DNA of 64,000 nt. It comes from Draconibacterium sp. (GTDB taxonomy: Bacteria > Bacteroidota > Bacteroidia > Bacteroidales > Prolixibacteraceae). Positions within the stretch are counted from its first letter, which is position 1. Each line of letters begins with the position of its first letter. The position numbers were made by a program, and so were the translations under genes. The notes below the pieces were generated by a model. That model saw only the letters and a list, made by a program, of their open reading frames with translations. It had not been told where the DNA came from and made no database searches. Below are positions 35,533 through 44,788 of this stretch, in pieces. Where the stretch lies: positions 64,141-128,140 of the forward strand of contig WOYV01000039.1 of NCBI GenBank assembly GCA_011620585.1, given 5' to 3'.

Positions 35533-35880
35533 ATGGAAACTAAAAGATATTGTAAAACACTGAAACTGCATGATGATCCTGATTTAATTGAGGCTTATAA
35601 AAAAGTACATGCACCTGGCGCTGCCTGGCCCGAAATTGCACAAGGAATGCGCGAAGTTGGAATTGTGGATATGGAAATCTATATTCAGGGAACACAGCTG
35701 TTTATGATTATGGAAACAGTGGCAGATTTCGACCACGGCGAGGCGATGAAAGTTTTGGCTTTAAAGCCCCGGCAATCAGAATGGGAAGCCTATGTTTCAA
35801 AATTTCAGAAAACTTCGGGAAATGCCACTGCCGACGAAAAATGGCAATTAATGGAACGAATCTACAAAATGGACAAATAA
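35533..35880 (+). CDS. L-rhamnose/L-fucose mutarotase family protein
   Basis: 115 residues from ATG 35533. An upstream in-frame extension into fucP (to 35479) exists but is improbable, since this ATG follows the fucP stop by one base. RhaM-type dimeric ferredoxin-like fold: RYCKTLKLHDDPDLIEAYKKVHAPG with the catalytic histidine in VHAP, YIQGTQLFMIMET and a C-terminal WEAYVSKFQ. It speeds alpha/beta anomer exchange of the imported 6-deoxysugar. Last gene of the fucose run, before a bidirectional terminator. Confidence 0.88.
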   Translation: METKRYCKTLKLHDDPDLIEAYKKVHAPGAAWPEIAQGMREVGIVDMEIYIQGTQLFMIMETVADFDHGEAMKVLALKPRQSEWEAYVSKFQKTSGNATADEKWQLMERIYKMDK

Positions 35881-35881
35881 A

Positions 35882-35906
35882 AAGGCACAACTCAATGTCG
35901 TGCCTT
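35882..35906. terminator. Bidirectional terminator between the fucose operon and fadL-like gene
   Basis: AAGGCAC (35882-35888) and GTGCCTT (35900-35906) pair perfectly around an 11-base loop. The minus strand continues TTTATTTG, the plus strand CTCTTTC, so it serves the convergent FadL-like gene better than the fucose operon. Confidence 0.65.
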
Positions 35907-35933
35907 CTCTTTCATCACTTAATTATTGTATTC

Positions 35934-37442
35934 TTAAAATCTGAACCCGAGGGTCAGAAGTATGTTTTGGTTGTTGTTTTCGCGAGGAAGCTGGTAGTAA
36001 TTAGGTTGCTCATTTCCTTCCGAAATTTTACTTGCCGAATTGGTATAGGCAACATTAACCGACAAGGCATTAAATGTATATCCGAAACCGGCTGAAAACA
36101 CCGATACATTATCGCTAAGTGTGCTTTGCTGATCAAGTACTGTTTTAAAAGGATTTCCATAATTTTCGTATCCTCCGCGGATGGCAAACTGTTCGGTGAG
36201 TTTCACTTCGGCACCTAAACGAAGGTTAAAAACACTTTTAAAATAATTGCCCATTACTGAATTCAGATCGTTAAAATTGTCCGAACCGGTTCCTCCTCTG
36301 CGGTAACGCATACTTGCATAATCCATATATTCGGCATCAACGCTTACCAACGCTTTTTTTGCAAAAACTACTGCCCCGCTCATTACCACTTTCAAAGGAG
36401 TATTAAAATCATAGTTATATCGATTAACTCCGTAGCTCGAATAATTTTGTGACAGATACGAATCCATACTTAACGTAGAATTTTCGTCAATTTGATAGTA
36501 GGTAGGAGTGTGGAAGGCCAAACCTAGCCTTACTGTTGAAACAGGGCGGTAAATGGCTCCAATCTTCAAATTGAAACCATGACCTTCCATGTAGTAATCA
36601 TCGTAATAATTGAAAGAGTTGTTATCAAGTAACAATTCTTCGTATGCAGTGTTTTTGTGGTAGCTCATGTCGTGGATACCTAAGGTAGCACCCAGGTAGA
36701 ATTTATGATTAAAATTCAAACTCATGTTGAAAAGGTATTCGTCGAGCCGTCCGCCCTGCGAAAAGGTTTTACGTTGATCTACTTTTTCCCCGTCGTATAA
36801 AATATTGCGATAGCTACCGTCAATAACATTTCCCTGGTTATCGGTATCAGGATCGATCAGGTAGGTATCCCATGCCAGTTTTGTTGGCCAGTCGCGGTAT
36901 TGAATGTCTCCAATGGGTTGATTCAGATAGTTATTTGATATACCGGTGGCATAGTCGGCAATGTCATCAAGATATGACAGCGAAGACTGATTAAAGTTGG
37001 CAAAAGCGCTGCTACTGTAATCGGCCAGTCGGTTGTAACCAACGCCGTAATTTATGCTGATGATTCCCGCTTCAGAGCGATTGGTCCTGAAAGCGCCAAT
37101 TGCTCCAACGTTGTTCAACGCAAATCCCTGGTCGTTGTCGCTAAATTTTGTTGTTCCGGCAGCAATTTCTGTTTTATTGATGTAATAGCTGGGTGTAATT
37201 ACAAACTCACCCGATTGATAAACCGCGCTACCGGCTGGGTTAATCGAAAGCGAAGTAAAATCGCCACCGAGGGCGCCAAATGCATTTCCCATACCCGCCG
37301 AGCGGGCCGTTCCCTGAATTTGGTTGTACGACATTCGGAAAGCATCTGCAAAGTTTTGCGCCAGTAATAATTGAGGCAGCAAAATCATTATAACGATCAA
37401 TGCGTAGTTTCGTTTCATGGCATTCATGTTTAAATGTTTCAA
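35934..37442 (-). CDS. OmpP1/FadL/TodX-type outer-membrane transport protein
   Basis: 502 residues. Start 37442 gives MKHLNMNAMKRNYALIV; the ATG 24 bases in (37418) gives the more regular signal peptide MKRNYALIVIMILLPQLLLAQ. The mature N-terminus contains GTARSAGMGNAFGALGGDFTSLSINPAG, the classic FadL-family hatch signature, followed by alternating beta-strands rich in Tyr, Asn and Gly and a terminal aromatic residue (LTLGFRF) for BAM insertion. It would form a 14-strand barrel for hydrophobic molecules such as fatty acids. It may be co-transcribed with the lipoprotein gene 20 bases upstream. Confidence 0.88.
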   Translation of the reverse strand: MKHLNMNAMKRNYALIVIMILLPQLLLAQNFADAFRMSYNQIQGTARSAGMGNAFGALGGDFTSLSINPAGSAVYQSGEFVITPSYYINKTEIAAGTTKFSDNDQGFALNNVGAIGAFRTNRSEAGIISINYGVGYNRLADYSSSAFANFNQSSLSYLDDIADYATGISNNYLNQPIGDIQYRDWPTKLAWDTYLIDPDTDNQGNVIDGSYRNILYDGEKVDQRKTFSQGGRLDEYLFNMSLNFNHKFYLGATLGIHDMSYHKNTAYEELLLDNNSFNYYDDYYMEGHGFNLKIGAIYRPVSTVRLGLAFHTPTYYQIDENSTLSMDSYLSQNYSSYGVNRYNYDFNTPLKVVMSGAVVFAKKALVSVDAEYMDYASMRYRRGGTGSDNFNDLNSVMGNYFKSVFNLRLGAEVKLTEQFAIRGGYENYGNPFKTVLDQQSTLSDNVSVFSAGFGYTFNALSVNVAYTNSASKISEGNEQPNYYQLPRENNNQNILLTLGFRF

Positions 37443-37462
37443 AATTGTATTTCCGGGAGTAT

Positions 37463-38881
37463 TTATCTGCGGCCTCCGCCACTTCTGGATGAACCCCCGC
37501 CGCCGCCACCTGAACTTCTGGATCCTCCACCAGAAGAAACCGCGCTTCCTGAACTTCTTGAACCTCCTGATGAATAGGATCCTGAGCTTCTGCTGGAAGA
37601 AGAACTACTTCTGACAGCGCTTCCACTGCTTCTCGAAGGAGAGTAAGTAGAAGATGACTTCACAGAAGAGGGAGCACTATACGTCCGGGAAGATACCCCT
37701 TGACTGGAACTCCTGTTATAGGTAGAGCCCGCCCTGTATGCCCTGTTATAAGTGGTTGTTGAACGAGGTGATGCAGTGGTTGCCCCCGACTGGTTAACGT
37801 TACCCGAAACTACTCGTGGACGAGTATAACTGTTTTGAGTTGTGTTTGTAGCCGGACGCGTATAATTTCTGTTTTGTGTGGCTGTCCCCGGACGCGTATA
37901 ACTTTGAGTTCGGGATGTTACCGCATTATTTGTTTCTCTTGAACTTTTATTAGTTGTCTGCCTGGTTAAACTACTGTTATCGGTAGTCCTTCTTTTTTCA
38001 GTAAGAACGCGGGAATCAGTGGTGGCCGATTTGTCTGCAACACGGGCGCTGTTTGTTCCGGTTGCTCTTCTGGCAGAAGTTTCACCACTTTTTAACACGC
38101 TTCTTCCGCTGGCCGAGATCGAAGATTCACTTCCCCTTCCTTCAACGGTCCTTCCAACTCCGCCACCGCCACCGGTGGTAGTTCTTCTACCATAACGGTA
38201 ATTATCATGATCGATCGGATATGATCCGTAACCGGGATAATTGTATCCACCGTACCAGCTATAATATCCACCGTATCCCAGATATCCCCAGCCGTAGCGC
38301 GGGTATCCCCAACCGTAACCGTAACCAGGATATCCCCATCCATAATATGGGTAACCCCAACCCCAGCCAAATGGCATCGACCACGATGAACCGTAATACC
38401 ATGGATCGTAGTAGAAAGGATCGTAATACATCCAGGTATCCCAGTAAAAAGGATCGTAATAATATGGGTTGTGGAAACGGCGGATGCGATAGGCATAATC
38501 GAGTTCATCGCCTTCGTAATAATTATTGATGACATACTTTACTTCGTCATCGTTGTAATAAACGGTGGTGTCACTGTTTTCAACTTCCATTTGATCCATG
38601 TTATAACGCAACACGTCGGCATCCTCTTCGGTGCCGTCAAATATATAGTTGTTCATGGTGTTGGAACCGTCGTCTTTTTTTTCGATATTGCTGATAATCA
38701 TCGTATTTGCCGATTTCTCAGTGGCTTTGGCAGCCGTTTGGTTATCTATGCTAACAGGAGGGGGAACATCGCCCGGTGTAAAGTAGATGTCGTCGGTGTA
38801 AGTTCCGGTAATATAGCCTCCGGTAGAGCACGCTCCCAGGAAGATTCCCAAAACAGCCAATAATGTTAATCTTGATTTCAT
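37463..38881 (-). CDS. Low-complexity lipoprotein with Trp/Tyr/Gly-rich core and Ser/Arg/Thr tail
   Basis: 472 residues, no recognised family. Signal peptide II with lipobox LGACS (cysteine at about 18). Then an acidic segment (30-125), an aromatic stretch (about 130-235) with WDTWMYYDPFYYDPWYYG and several GWGYP/YGWGY repeats, a GGGGG hinge, and a basic, Ser/Thr/Arg-rich tail holding YTRP repeats (three copies) and ending in Gly/Ser/Arg runs. The composition suggests a disordered, sticky cell-surface polymer. It is preceded by an unusually strong Shine-Dalgarno and lies 20 bases upstream of the FadL-like gene. Function unknown. Confidence 0.75.
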   Translation of the reverse strand: MKSRLTLLAVLGIFLGACSTGGYITGTYTDDIYFTPGDVPPPVSIDNQTAAKATEKSANTMIISNIEKKDDGSNTMNNYIFDGTEEDADVLRYNMDQMEVENSDTTVYYNDDEVKYVINNYYEGDELDYAYRIRRFHNPYYYDPFYWDTWMYYDPFYYDPWYYGSSWSMPFGWGWGYPYYGWGYPGYGYGWGYPRYGWGYLGYGGYYSWYGGYNYPGYGSYPIDHDNYRYGRRTTTGGGGGVGRTVEGRGSESSISASGRSVLKSGETSARRATGTNSARVADKSATTDSRVLTEKRRTTDNSSLTRQTTNKSSRETNNAVTSRTQSYTRPGTATQNRNYTRPATNTTQNSYTRPRVVSGNVNQSGATTASPRSTTTYNRAYRAGSTYNRSSSQGVSSRTYSAPSSVKSSSTYSPSRSSGSAVRSSSSSSRSSGSYSSGGSRSSGSAVSSGGGSRSSGGGGGGSSRSGGGRR

Positions 38882-38888
38882 AACCTTT

Positions 38889-38894
38889 CCTCCC
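38889..38894 (-). promoter_or_regulatory. Strong Shine-Dalgarno for the low-complexity lipoprotein
   Basis: The minus strand reads GGGAGG seven bases before ATG 38881 (within AGGGAGGAAAGG). Such a sequence is rare in Bacteroidota and suggests high expression of the lipoprotein. Confidence 0.55.
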
Positions 38895-38980
38895 TTTATT
38901 TAATGTCAATAATAATTACTTTCTTTGTAAGCTCAAAATCTATATAGTTAAAAAACAAAATCTGTACCAAAGATTCGATT

Positions 38981-40453
38981 ATGGCGAAAGAATTGACTCC
39001 AAGGAGTGAGAACTATTCACAGTGGTACCAGGATCTGGTAATTAAAGCGGACCTTGCAGAGAACTCTGCAGTTAGAGGTTGCATGGTTATAAAACCCTAT
39101 GGCTATGCTATTTGGGAGAAAATACAGGCTCAGCTCGATAAGATGTTCAAGGACACCGGGCACGTAAATGCATATTTTCCATTATTTATTCCAAAATCAT
39201 TTTTTAGTAAAGAGGCCGATCACGTGGAAGGCTTTGCCAAGGAGTGTGCTGTTGTTACGCACTACCGATTAAAAAACGATGAAAACGGGAGAGTGGTGGT
39301 CGATCCGGATGCCAAACTTGAGGAAGAGCTGATTGTTCGGCCAACGTCGGAAACAATTATATGGAATACTTATAAAAACTGGATACAATCGTACCGTGAT
39401 CTACCGATTCTGATTAATCAGTGGGCCAATGTGGTACGTTGGGAAATGCGTACCCGTTTGTTCCTTCGTACTTCTGAGTTTTTGTGGCAGGAAGGTCATA
39501 CTGCGCATGCTACTCAAAAGGAGGCGATTGAAGAGACCGAAAAAATCATCAATATTTACGCCGAATTTGTTGAAAAATATATGGCAGTTCCGGTTATCAA
39601 AGGCTTGAAATCGGCTAACGAACGTTTTGCAGGCGCTATCGAAACCTATTCGATTGAGGCATTAATGCAGGACGGAAAGGCATTGCAATCGGGAACATCA
39701 CATTTTCTGGGTCAGAACTTTGCCAAAGCTTTTGAAGTGACTTTTGCGAATAAAGAAGGAAAAGAAGAATTCGTGTGGGCCACATCATGGGGGGTTTCAA
39801 CCCGATTGGTAGGAGCGCTGATTATGGCACACTCCGATGACAATGGATTGGTATTGCCTCCAAAACTGGCTCCGTACCAGGTAGTGATCGTTCCTATTTA
39901 TCGCCAGTTGGAGCAGTTGGCTACCATCAGCGAAAAAGTGGATGAAATAATTGACAAACTGAAAGCCAAAGGTATTTCGGTAAAATACGATAACAGCGAC
40001 AACCACAAACCGGGCTGGAAATTTGCAGAATACGAATTAAAAGGTGTCCCGGTTCGTTTGGCTATTGGTCCGCGCGATTTGGAAAACGGTACGGTTGAAG
40101 TAGCACGTCGCGACACGCTCGAAAAAAATACCGCCCAACTTGAAGGTATTGAAGACTATGTTGAACAGTTGCTGGAAGATATTCAAAACAATATTTTCCA
40201 AAAAGCTTTCGATTTTAGGGCTGCTAATACCACCAAAGTTGACTCTTGGGAAGAATTCAAGGATGTTTTAAAAAACAAAGGTGGATTTATTTCAGCACAC
40301 TGGGATGGCACAGCTGAAACCGAAGAGAAAATTAAAGACGAAACCAAGGCTACTATACGTTGTATGCCCTTGGAATTTGAAGAAGAAGAAGGAAAATGCG
40401 TTTATTCTGGCAAACCTTCAAATCGTCGTGTGCTTTTTGCATTGGCTTATTAA
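38981..40453 (+). CDS. proS: Prolyl-tRNA synthetase, archaeal/eukaryote-like type
   Basis: 490 residues. Class II core motifs: motif 1 region [20 protein letters not shown], motif 2 [27 protein letters not shown], and motif 3 in [19 protein letters not shown], with the proline-pocket stretch [15 protein letters not shown]. There is no YbaK-like editing insertion; the anticodon-binding domain (about 285-390) and a C-terminal zinc-like domain ending in ALAY mark the archaeal/eukaryote-like ProS found throughout Bacteroidota. It charges tRNA-Pro. Divergent from the lipoprotein gene with about 100 bases between. Confidence 0.96.
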   Translation: MAKELTPRSENYSQWYQDLVIKADLAENSAVRGCMVIKPYGYAIWEKIQAQLDKMFKDTGHVNAYFPLFIPKSFFSKEADHVEGFAKECAVVTHYRLKNDENGRVVVDPDAKLEEELIVRPTSETIIWNTYKNWIQSYRDLPILINQWANVVRWEMRTRLFLRTSEFLWQEGHTAHATQKEAIEETEKIINIYAEFVEKYMAVPVIKGLKSANERFAGAIETYSIEALMQDGKALQSGTSHFLGQNFAKAFEVTFANKEGKEEFVWATSWGVSTRLVGALIMAHSDDNGLVLPPKLAPYQVVIVPIYRQLEQLATISEKVDEIIDKLKAKGISVKYDNSDNHKPGWKFAEYELKGVPVRLAIGPRDLENGTVEVARRDTLEKNTAQLEGIEDYVEQLLEDIQNNIFQKAFDFRAANTTKVDSWEEFKDVLKNKGGFISAHWDGTAETEEKIKDETKATIRCMPLEFEEEEGKCVYSGKPSNRRVLFALAY

Positions 40454-40512
40454 TCTCTTATGCGGCTGAATCCTTCAACACAAGGTTAGCATAAAGAAGC
40501 AATTAAAATATT

Positions 40513-40543
40513 AAGCAGCTCTGTTGGGCTGCTTTCTTTTTTT
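40513..40543 (+). terminator. Intrinsic terminator of proS
   Basis: AAGCAGC (40513-40519) and GCTGCTT (40528-40534) form the stem, followed by a TCTTTTTTT tract. It lies 60 bases after the proS stop. Confidence 0.8.
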
Positions 40544-40582
40544 ACGCGGATTTGTTTACTTTTAAGCTTCAAACATAAAGTT

Positions 40583-41269
40583 ATGGAAGACAAGGAAATT
40601 CGGGCTTCATTCCTGGAAGCTCTTGTGATAAAAACCGTTGTTAAACAGAAAGTTTACAACAACACGTTACAATCATTTAAAATCATCAAGAAGGTGTTGG
40701 CCCAACTCGAAAAGGATTACAGGAAAATTATTCAGGGTAATCTGAAAGAGGAGTCGATGCCACGTTACCGCGAACGCGGGCCATTTGAAGTGGAATTTAA
40801 AGTTGGGGGCGATCTGTTGTTATTCAGTATGCATTCCAATGTTTTCCAGTTCGACGATAAACATCCGGTATGGAACACCTCCTATATAAAAGACGATCCG
40901 ATGAATTCGTATTGTGGAATGATCAATATTTATAATTTCCTGGCCGATTCGTTTAAATACAACCGTATGAACGACATCGGCTACCTGGTGGCGCGTATTT
41001 TTGTGAACAAGGACAACCACTTTTTTGTAGAGGGGAAGAACCAAACCGATGAGGTGGTGAAAGATTTTGCGATCGATACAATTTCTCCTGGAATTGTACG
41101 GCAAATTATCGAAACGGCTATCCAGTTTAGTATCGAATTTGATCTACTGACACCGCCGTACGACCAGGTGAAATTGGCAACTGTCGATCAAATGCACCAG
41201 AAAATCAGTCACTCGAAAGTGGTCACCGGGAAACGGCTGGGATTTACTTTTAGTTCGGAGGATGTGTAA
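40583..41269 (+). CDS. Conserved hypothetical protein
   Basis: 228 residues, soluble, no signal peptide. N-terminal helices (FLEALVIKTVVKQKVYNNTLQSFKIIKKVLAQLEKDY) lead into a beta-rich part (GPFEVEFKVGGDLLLFSMHSNVFQFDDKHPVW, YCGMINIYNFLADSFKYNR, VGYLVARIFVNKDNHFFVEGK). The pattern is widely conserved in Bacteroidota as an uncharacterised protein, as far as I recall. It is monocistronic between proS and pepT. No catalytic motif is evident; function unknown. Confidence 0.7.
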   Translation: MEDKEIRASFLEALVIKTVVKQKVYNNTLQSFKIIKKVLAQLEKDYRKIIQGNLKEESMPRYRERGPFEVEFKVGGDLLLFSMHSNVFQFDDKHPVWNTSYIKDDPMNSYCGMINIYNFLADSFKYNRMNDIGYLVARIFVNKDNHFFVEGKNQTDEVVKDFAIDTISPGIVRQIIETAIQFSIEFDLLTPPYDQVKLATVDQMHQKISHSKVVTGKRLGFTFSSEDV

Positions 41270-41392
41270 AAGTATTGAGTTTAATGTTCAGAGTTGTCCG
41301 AGTTTATATTCCTGCCAAAATTGCATGGAAAACTTGGGGACTTGTTGTACAAACAATTAATATAAAACAGAATTTAAAAAAACAATTTGATA

Positions 41393-42613
41393 ATGGAGAA
41401 AGTAGCAGAACGATTTATCGCGTACGCCAAACAACATACCACTTCCGACCCGGAGGGTAAAACTTATCCCAGTACCGGCCGCCAGCTCGATTTTATGAGA
41501 AAGTTAGTTAAGGAGTTAAAAGAGATTGGGCTCAGCAATGTAGAAATGGATAAATATGGTTACGTCACCGCAACTATTCCGGCTAACGGTGTGGTGAATT
41601 GTCCGGTTGTTGGGTTTATTTCTCATGTGGATACCAGCCCCGATTTTTCGGGAGAGAATGTACAACCACAAATTCTGAAAGACTACAACGGCTCACCTGT
41701 TCATCTAAAAAATGGAGTAGTGATTGATCCCAAAGAATTTCCTGAAATATTGAATTACAAAGGACAGGATATTATTACCGCCGACGGGACCACTTTGCTG
41801 GGTGCCGACGACAAAGCCGGCGTGGCAGAAATTGTAACTGCTGCCGAGCTGATCCTGGAAGCAAAAAGTTTAAAACACGGTAAAATACGCATTGCTTTTA
41901 CCCCTGATGAAGAGATCGGAAAAGGAACCGATCATTTTGACGTAAAGAAATTCGGAGCTGATTTTGCATACACACTTGATGGCGGTGAGATCGGCGAACT
42001 CGAGTTTGAGAATTTCAACGCAGCGGGTGCCAAAATTCATATTAAAGGAAGAAGCGTACACCCGGGGGCGGCTAAAAATAAAATGGTGAATGCGCTAAAT
42101 GTTGCCCAACAACTGATCGCAATGCTGCCGGCCACGCAACGTCCGGAACATACTGAAAAATATGAAGGCTTTTTTCATTTGTTATCGCTGAACGGAAATG
42201 TCGAAAGCGCCGACCTGCAATACCTGGTCCGGGACCACAGTTTCGAAAAATTTGAGCAAAAGAAAAAGCTGCTGCAGGAAGCTGTAAATTTCGTAAATAC
42301 TGATTTGGGTCGCGAACTGGTGGAATTAAAATTAGAAGACCAGTACTACAATATGCTGCAAAAAATTGAACCTGTAATGCACATTATAGATATTGCCAAA
42401 CAGGCTATGATACAAGCCGGGATCGAACCAAAAATCAAGGCGATTCGGGGAGGGACCGACGGAGCGCGGCTCTCGTATGATGGTTTGCCATGCCCTAATA
42501 TTTTTGCCGGTGGACACAACTTTCACGGGCCGTTCGAGTTTGTACCCATTCCTTCGATGTCAAAAGCGGTTGAAGTAATTCTGAATATCGCAACATTGGT
42601 AGCCAAACGTTAA
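41393..42613 (+). CDS. pepT: Tripeptide aminopeptidase (peptidase T)
   Basis: 406 residues from ATG 41393 (MEKVAERFIAYAK); a TTG two codons earlier is unlikely. M20 family di-zinc peptidase: zinc ligands in GFISHVDTSPD and LLGADDKAG, catalytic glutamate and ligand in FTPDEEIGKGTDHFD, further ligands in YTLDGGEIGE and the C-terminal FAGGHNFHGPFE. The insertion or lid domain (about 205-310) mediates dimerisation. It removes the N-terminal residue of tripeptides in the cytosol. Standard length; intact. Confidence 0.94.
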   Translation: MEKVAERFIAYAKQHTTSDPEGKTYPSTGRQLDFMRKLVKELKEIGLSNVEMDKYGYVTATIPANGVVNCPVVGFISHVDTSPDFSGENVQPQILKDYNGSPVHLKNGVVIDPKEFPEILNYKGQDIITADGTTLLGADDKAGVAEIVTAAELILEAKSLKHGKIRIAFTPDEEIGKGTDHFDVKKFGADFAYTLDGGEIGELEFENFNAAGAKIHIKGRSVHPGAAKNKMVNALNVAQQLIAMLPATQRPEHTEKYEGFFHLLSLNGNVESADLQYLVRDHSFEKFEQKKKLLQEAVNFVNTDLGRELVELKLEDQYYNMLQKIEPVMHIIDIAKQAMIQAGIEPKIKAIRGGTDGARLSYDGLPCPNIFAGGHNFHGPFEFVPIPSMSKAVEVILNIATLVAKR

Positions 42614-42648
42614 TTCAAAAGCGCTTCAGAAATTCAAATCGATTACAG

Positions 42649-43968
42649 ATGCTGCAACACTTTATTCAAAATATCGCGAATCAAAAACTGATTGAAGCAG
42701 GGCAGCGTGTGTTGCTGGCAGTTAGCGGCGGAATCGACAGCATGGCGCTTCTGCATCTTTTCGAACGCTCGGGCTTTGAATACGGCGTGGTACACTGTAA
42801 CTTTCATTTGCGTGGCAAAGAATCGGATGGCGACGAGGACTTTGTACGCGAACAGGTGGAACAACATGGTATTCCGTCGTTTTTTAAAGACTTTGAAACC
42901 GAAGAGTTTGCCCGTCTGCGAGGAATCTCAATAGAAATGGCTGCCCGCGAGCTTCGTTACGAATATTTTGAAAAGATCAGGCAGGAACAAGGTTTCGACC
43001 TTATTGCCACAGCTCACCATCAAGACGACCTGATCGAAACTTTTTTCCTGAATCTTTCGCGCAAAACAGGTATCCACGGATTAACCGGAATCAAAGACAA
43101 AGCCGGACACTTGATCAGGCCGTTATTATTTGCCGACAGGGAAGAAATAGAAAAATACGCCAAAGGACATTTTATCGAATTTCGCGAAGATTCAAGCAAT
43201 AACGAAGTGGTTTTCCAGCGGAATTTTCTAAGACATAAAATTCTTCCGCTTTTTTCTGAAATGAATCCTGCGTTTAAAAAGAATGTTCTGGCAGGTATTT
43301 CCAATTTGAAAGAAGCCGAATTGGTGTATGATTATTTTATCCACGGCGAATTGAATAAACTGGTGATGAAGGAGAAGAACGAAGTTCGGATCGATATCCA
43401 ACAACTCCGCAGTACACAATTTCCTCAATTAATCTTGTTCGAGGCCCTGGCTGAATATCATTTCAATTCAATAGTCGTTGATGAGATTTACAAAAGCCTG
43501 GATGCCGAATCGGGCCGCCAGTTTTATTCATCGACTCACCGGATGGTAAAAGACCGCGAATATCTTTTTGTATCTGAACTCAGCAAAGGGGAGGAGAAAA
43601 TGTACTATATCGAGGAGAACGACATGGAACTTTTCGAACCCTTTGATATTAGTATCGAAAAACTTGATATAACCGATTTTAAGATGATCAAAGACCGGCG
43701 TGTAGCCTGTATTGATGCCGATGAAATCGCGTTTCCGCTTTTGATCAGAAAATGGCAGGCCGGCGATTATTTTCAACCGCTGGGTATGCAGGGGATGAAA
43801 AAGGTAAGTGATTTTTTTATCGATCAGAAAATTCCTCTTCACGAAAAAGAAAATACCTGGCTTTTGTGCAGCGGCAAAAAAATAGTGTGGATAATGGGGC
43901 AACGGCTCGACGAGCGCTCTAAAATTACCCCTCAAACTCAGCACGTGTTAAAGATTGAAATTTGCTGA
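42649..43968 (+). CDS. tilS: tRNA(Ile)-lysidine synthase
   Basis: 439 residues. The PP-loop ATP pyrophosphatase motif LLAVSGGIDSMALLHL is at 22-37; the TilS signature AARELRYEYFE (about 103) and ATAHHQDDLIETFFLNLSR (about 123-141) follow, and the C-terminal TilS_C domain has KWQAGDYFQPLGMQGMKKVSDFFIDQKIP. It converts C34 of the CAU-anticodon tRNA-Ile to lysidine, which makes it an AUA-specific tRNA; the gene is essential in most bacteria. It starts 35 bases after pepT and may be co-transcribed with it. Confidence 0.95.
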   Translation: MLQHFIQNIANQKLIEAGQRVLLAVSGGIDSMALLHLFERSGFEYGVVHCNFHLRGKESDGDEDFVREQVEQHGIPSFFKDFETEEFARLRGISIEMAARELRYEYFEKIRQEQGFDLIATAHHQDDLIETFFLNLSRKTGIHGLTGIKDKAGHLIRPLLFADREEIEKYAKGHFIEFREDSSNNEVVFQRNFLRHKILPLFSEMNPAFKKNVLAGISNLKEAELVYDYFIHGELNKLVMKEKNEVRIDIQQLRSTQFPQLILFEALAEYHFNSIVVDEIYKSLDAESGRQFYSSTHRMVKDREYLFVSELSKGEEKMYYIEENDMELFEPFDISIEKLDITDFKMIKDRRVACIDADEIAFPLLIRKWQAGDYFQPLGMQGMKKVSDFFIDQKIPLHEKENTWLLCSGKKIVWIMGQRLDERSKITPQTQHVLKIEIC

Positions 43969-43970
43969 TG

Positions 43971-44261
43971 TTATTGTCTATAATGCAATGCAATCCGATT
44001 TCCTTCCGAATCGATAAACAAAGCCATAAATCCGGGTTCGGGAGAAATCTGTGTTTTGGGCTGCAACACCTTTCCTCCGGCATCTTCCACACGTGAGAGT
44101 TCAATAGACAAGTCGCCCGAATGCGCGGTGAAATATACTAATGTTCCTTCGGTTGAAGGTTTGTAAAATCGGGGTGGTAGTCAAGTGAGCCCGGAGAACC
44201 CAGTCCGTCTTCCTGAAACGGGAACCAACCCATTATCAGCGTTCCAAGTACGTTTTCTGAA
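43971..44261 (-). pseudogene. VOC/glyoxalase-superfamily protein, truncated and frameshifted
   Basis: Minus-strand translation gives ENVLGTLIMGWFPFQEDG with GSPGSL in one frame, then FYKPSTEGTLVYF in another, on through SIELSRVEDAGGKVLQPKTQ to GFMALFIDSEGNRIALHYRQ and TAA at 43971-43973. This is the C-terminal two thirds of a VOC-fold protein (bleomycin-resistance/glyoxalase type, with the usual FIDSEGNRIALH ending). A single frameshift near 44170 separates the halves, and the frame hits a stop at about 44262, so the N-terminal third is gone. Clearly broken; not listed by simple ORF calling. Former function unknown. Confidence 0.8.
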
Positions 44262-44788
44262 TTTTAACAGAATATCGTTATCCAATCAATTTGGCAGGTT
44301 CATAAAAAAAGACACAATCTATTAGATCATGTCCTTCTTTTTTAAAATCGATTTTTGCATCATTTTTTCATTATCATTACTGACTAACATTTATTGGAAG
44401 AGAAGCCGGAAAAGTACCGGTTGTTATCTCATTTCCTGTTGTCAAAATAAATAGCTTCCCGGCTTTTATTCAATTCCGTGATTGGGGTAATTTATATCAA
44501 TTTGATTTCAAACTGGGCCTTATTTTATTATCATGCGGGTATATCGTTCTTTTTTCTATTAGATTTGGCTTTTTCATTTTAGCTGAGGATTTCAATATTG
44601 ATATAAACATAAATGTAATTTTTTTTTGAACTGTTATCTACCCATTTTTCAGAACTCTGTCATACTTTATTGGTTATCTCCCCGGTTTTCTTAAACTAAT
44701 TAAATTTTCATTGGTTAAATGTTGTTTAAGTTTGTCAAGTGGAAAACAATCCTACATTTTCAGAATTTATATAAGAAAGAATTGTGAC
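44262..44788. other. Gene-free strip with an orphan hairpin
   Basis: About 530 bases without a credible gene, in the decayed stretch between tilS and the LLM gene. On the minus strand GACA...ATCT..AGAT...TGTC followed by seven T (44304-44350) looks like a terminator that no longer has an upstream gene. The rest is AT-rich and probably includes the promoter of the LLM gene. Confidence 0.5.

Noticed and set aside
44711-44788. 26-codon N-terminal extension of the LLM oxidoreductase
   Set aside because: It lies in AT-rich non-coding DNA and precedes the natural family start MIEIGIDSF.
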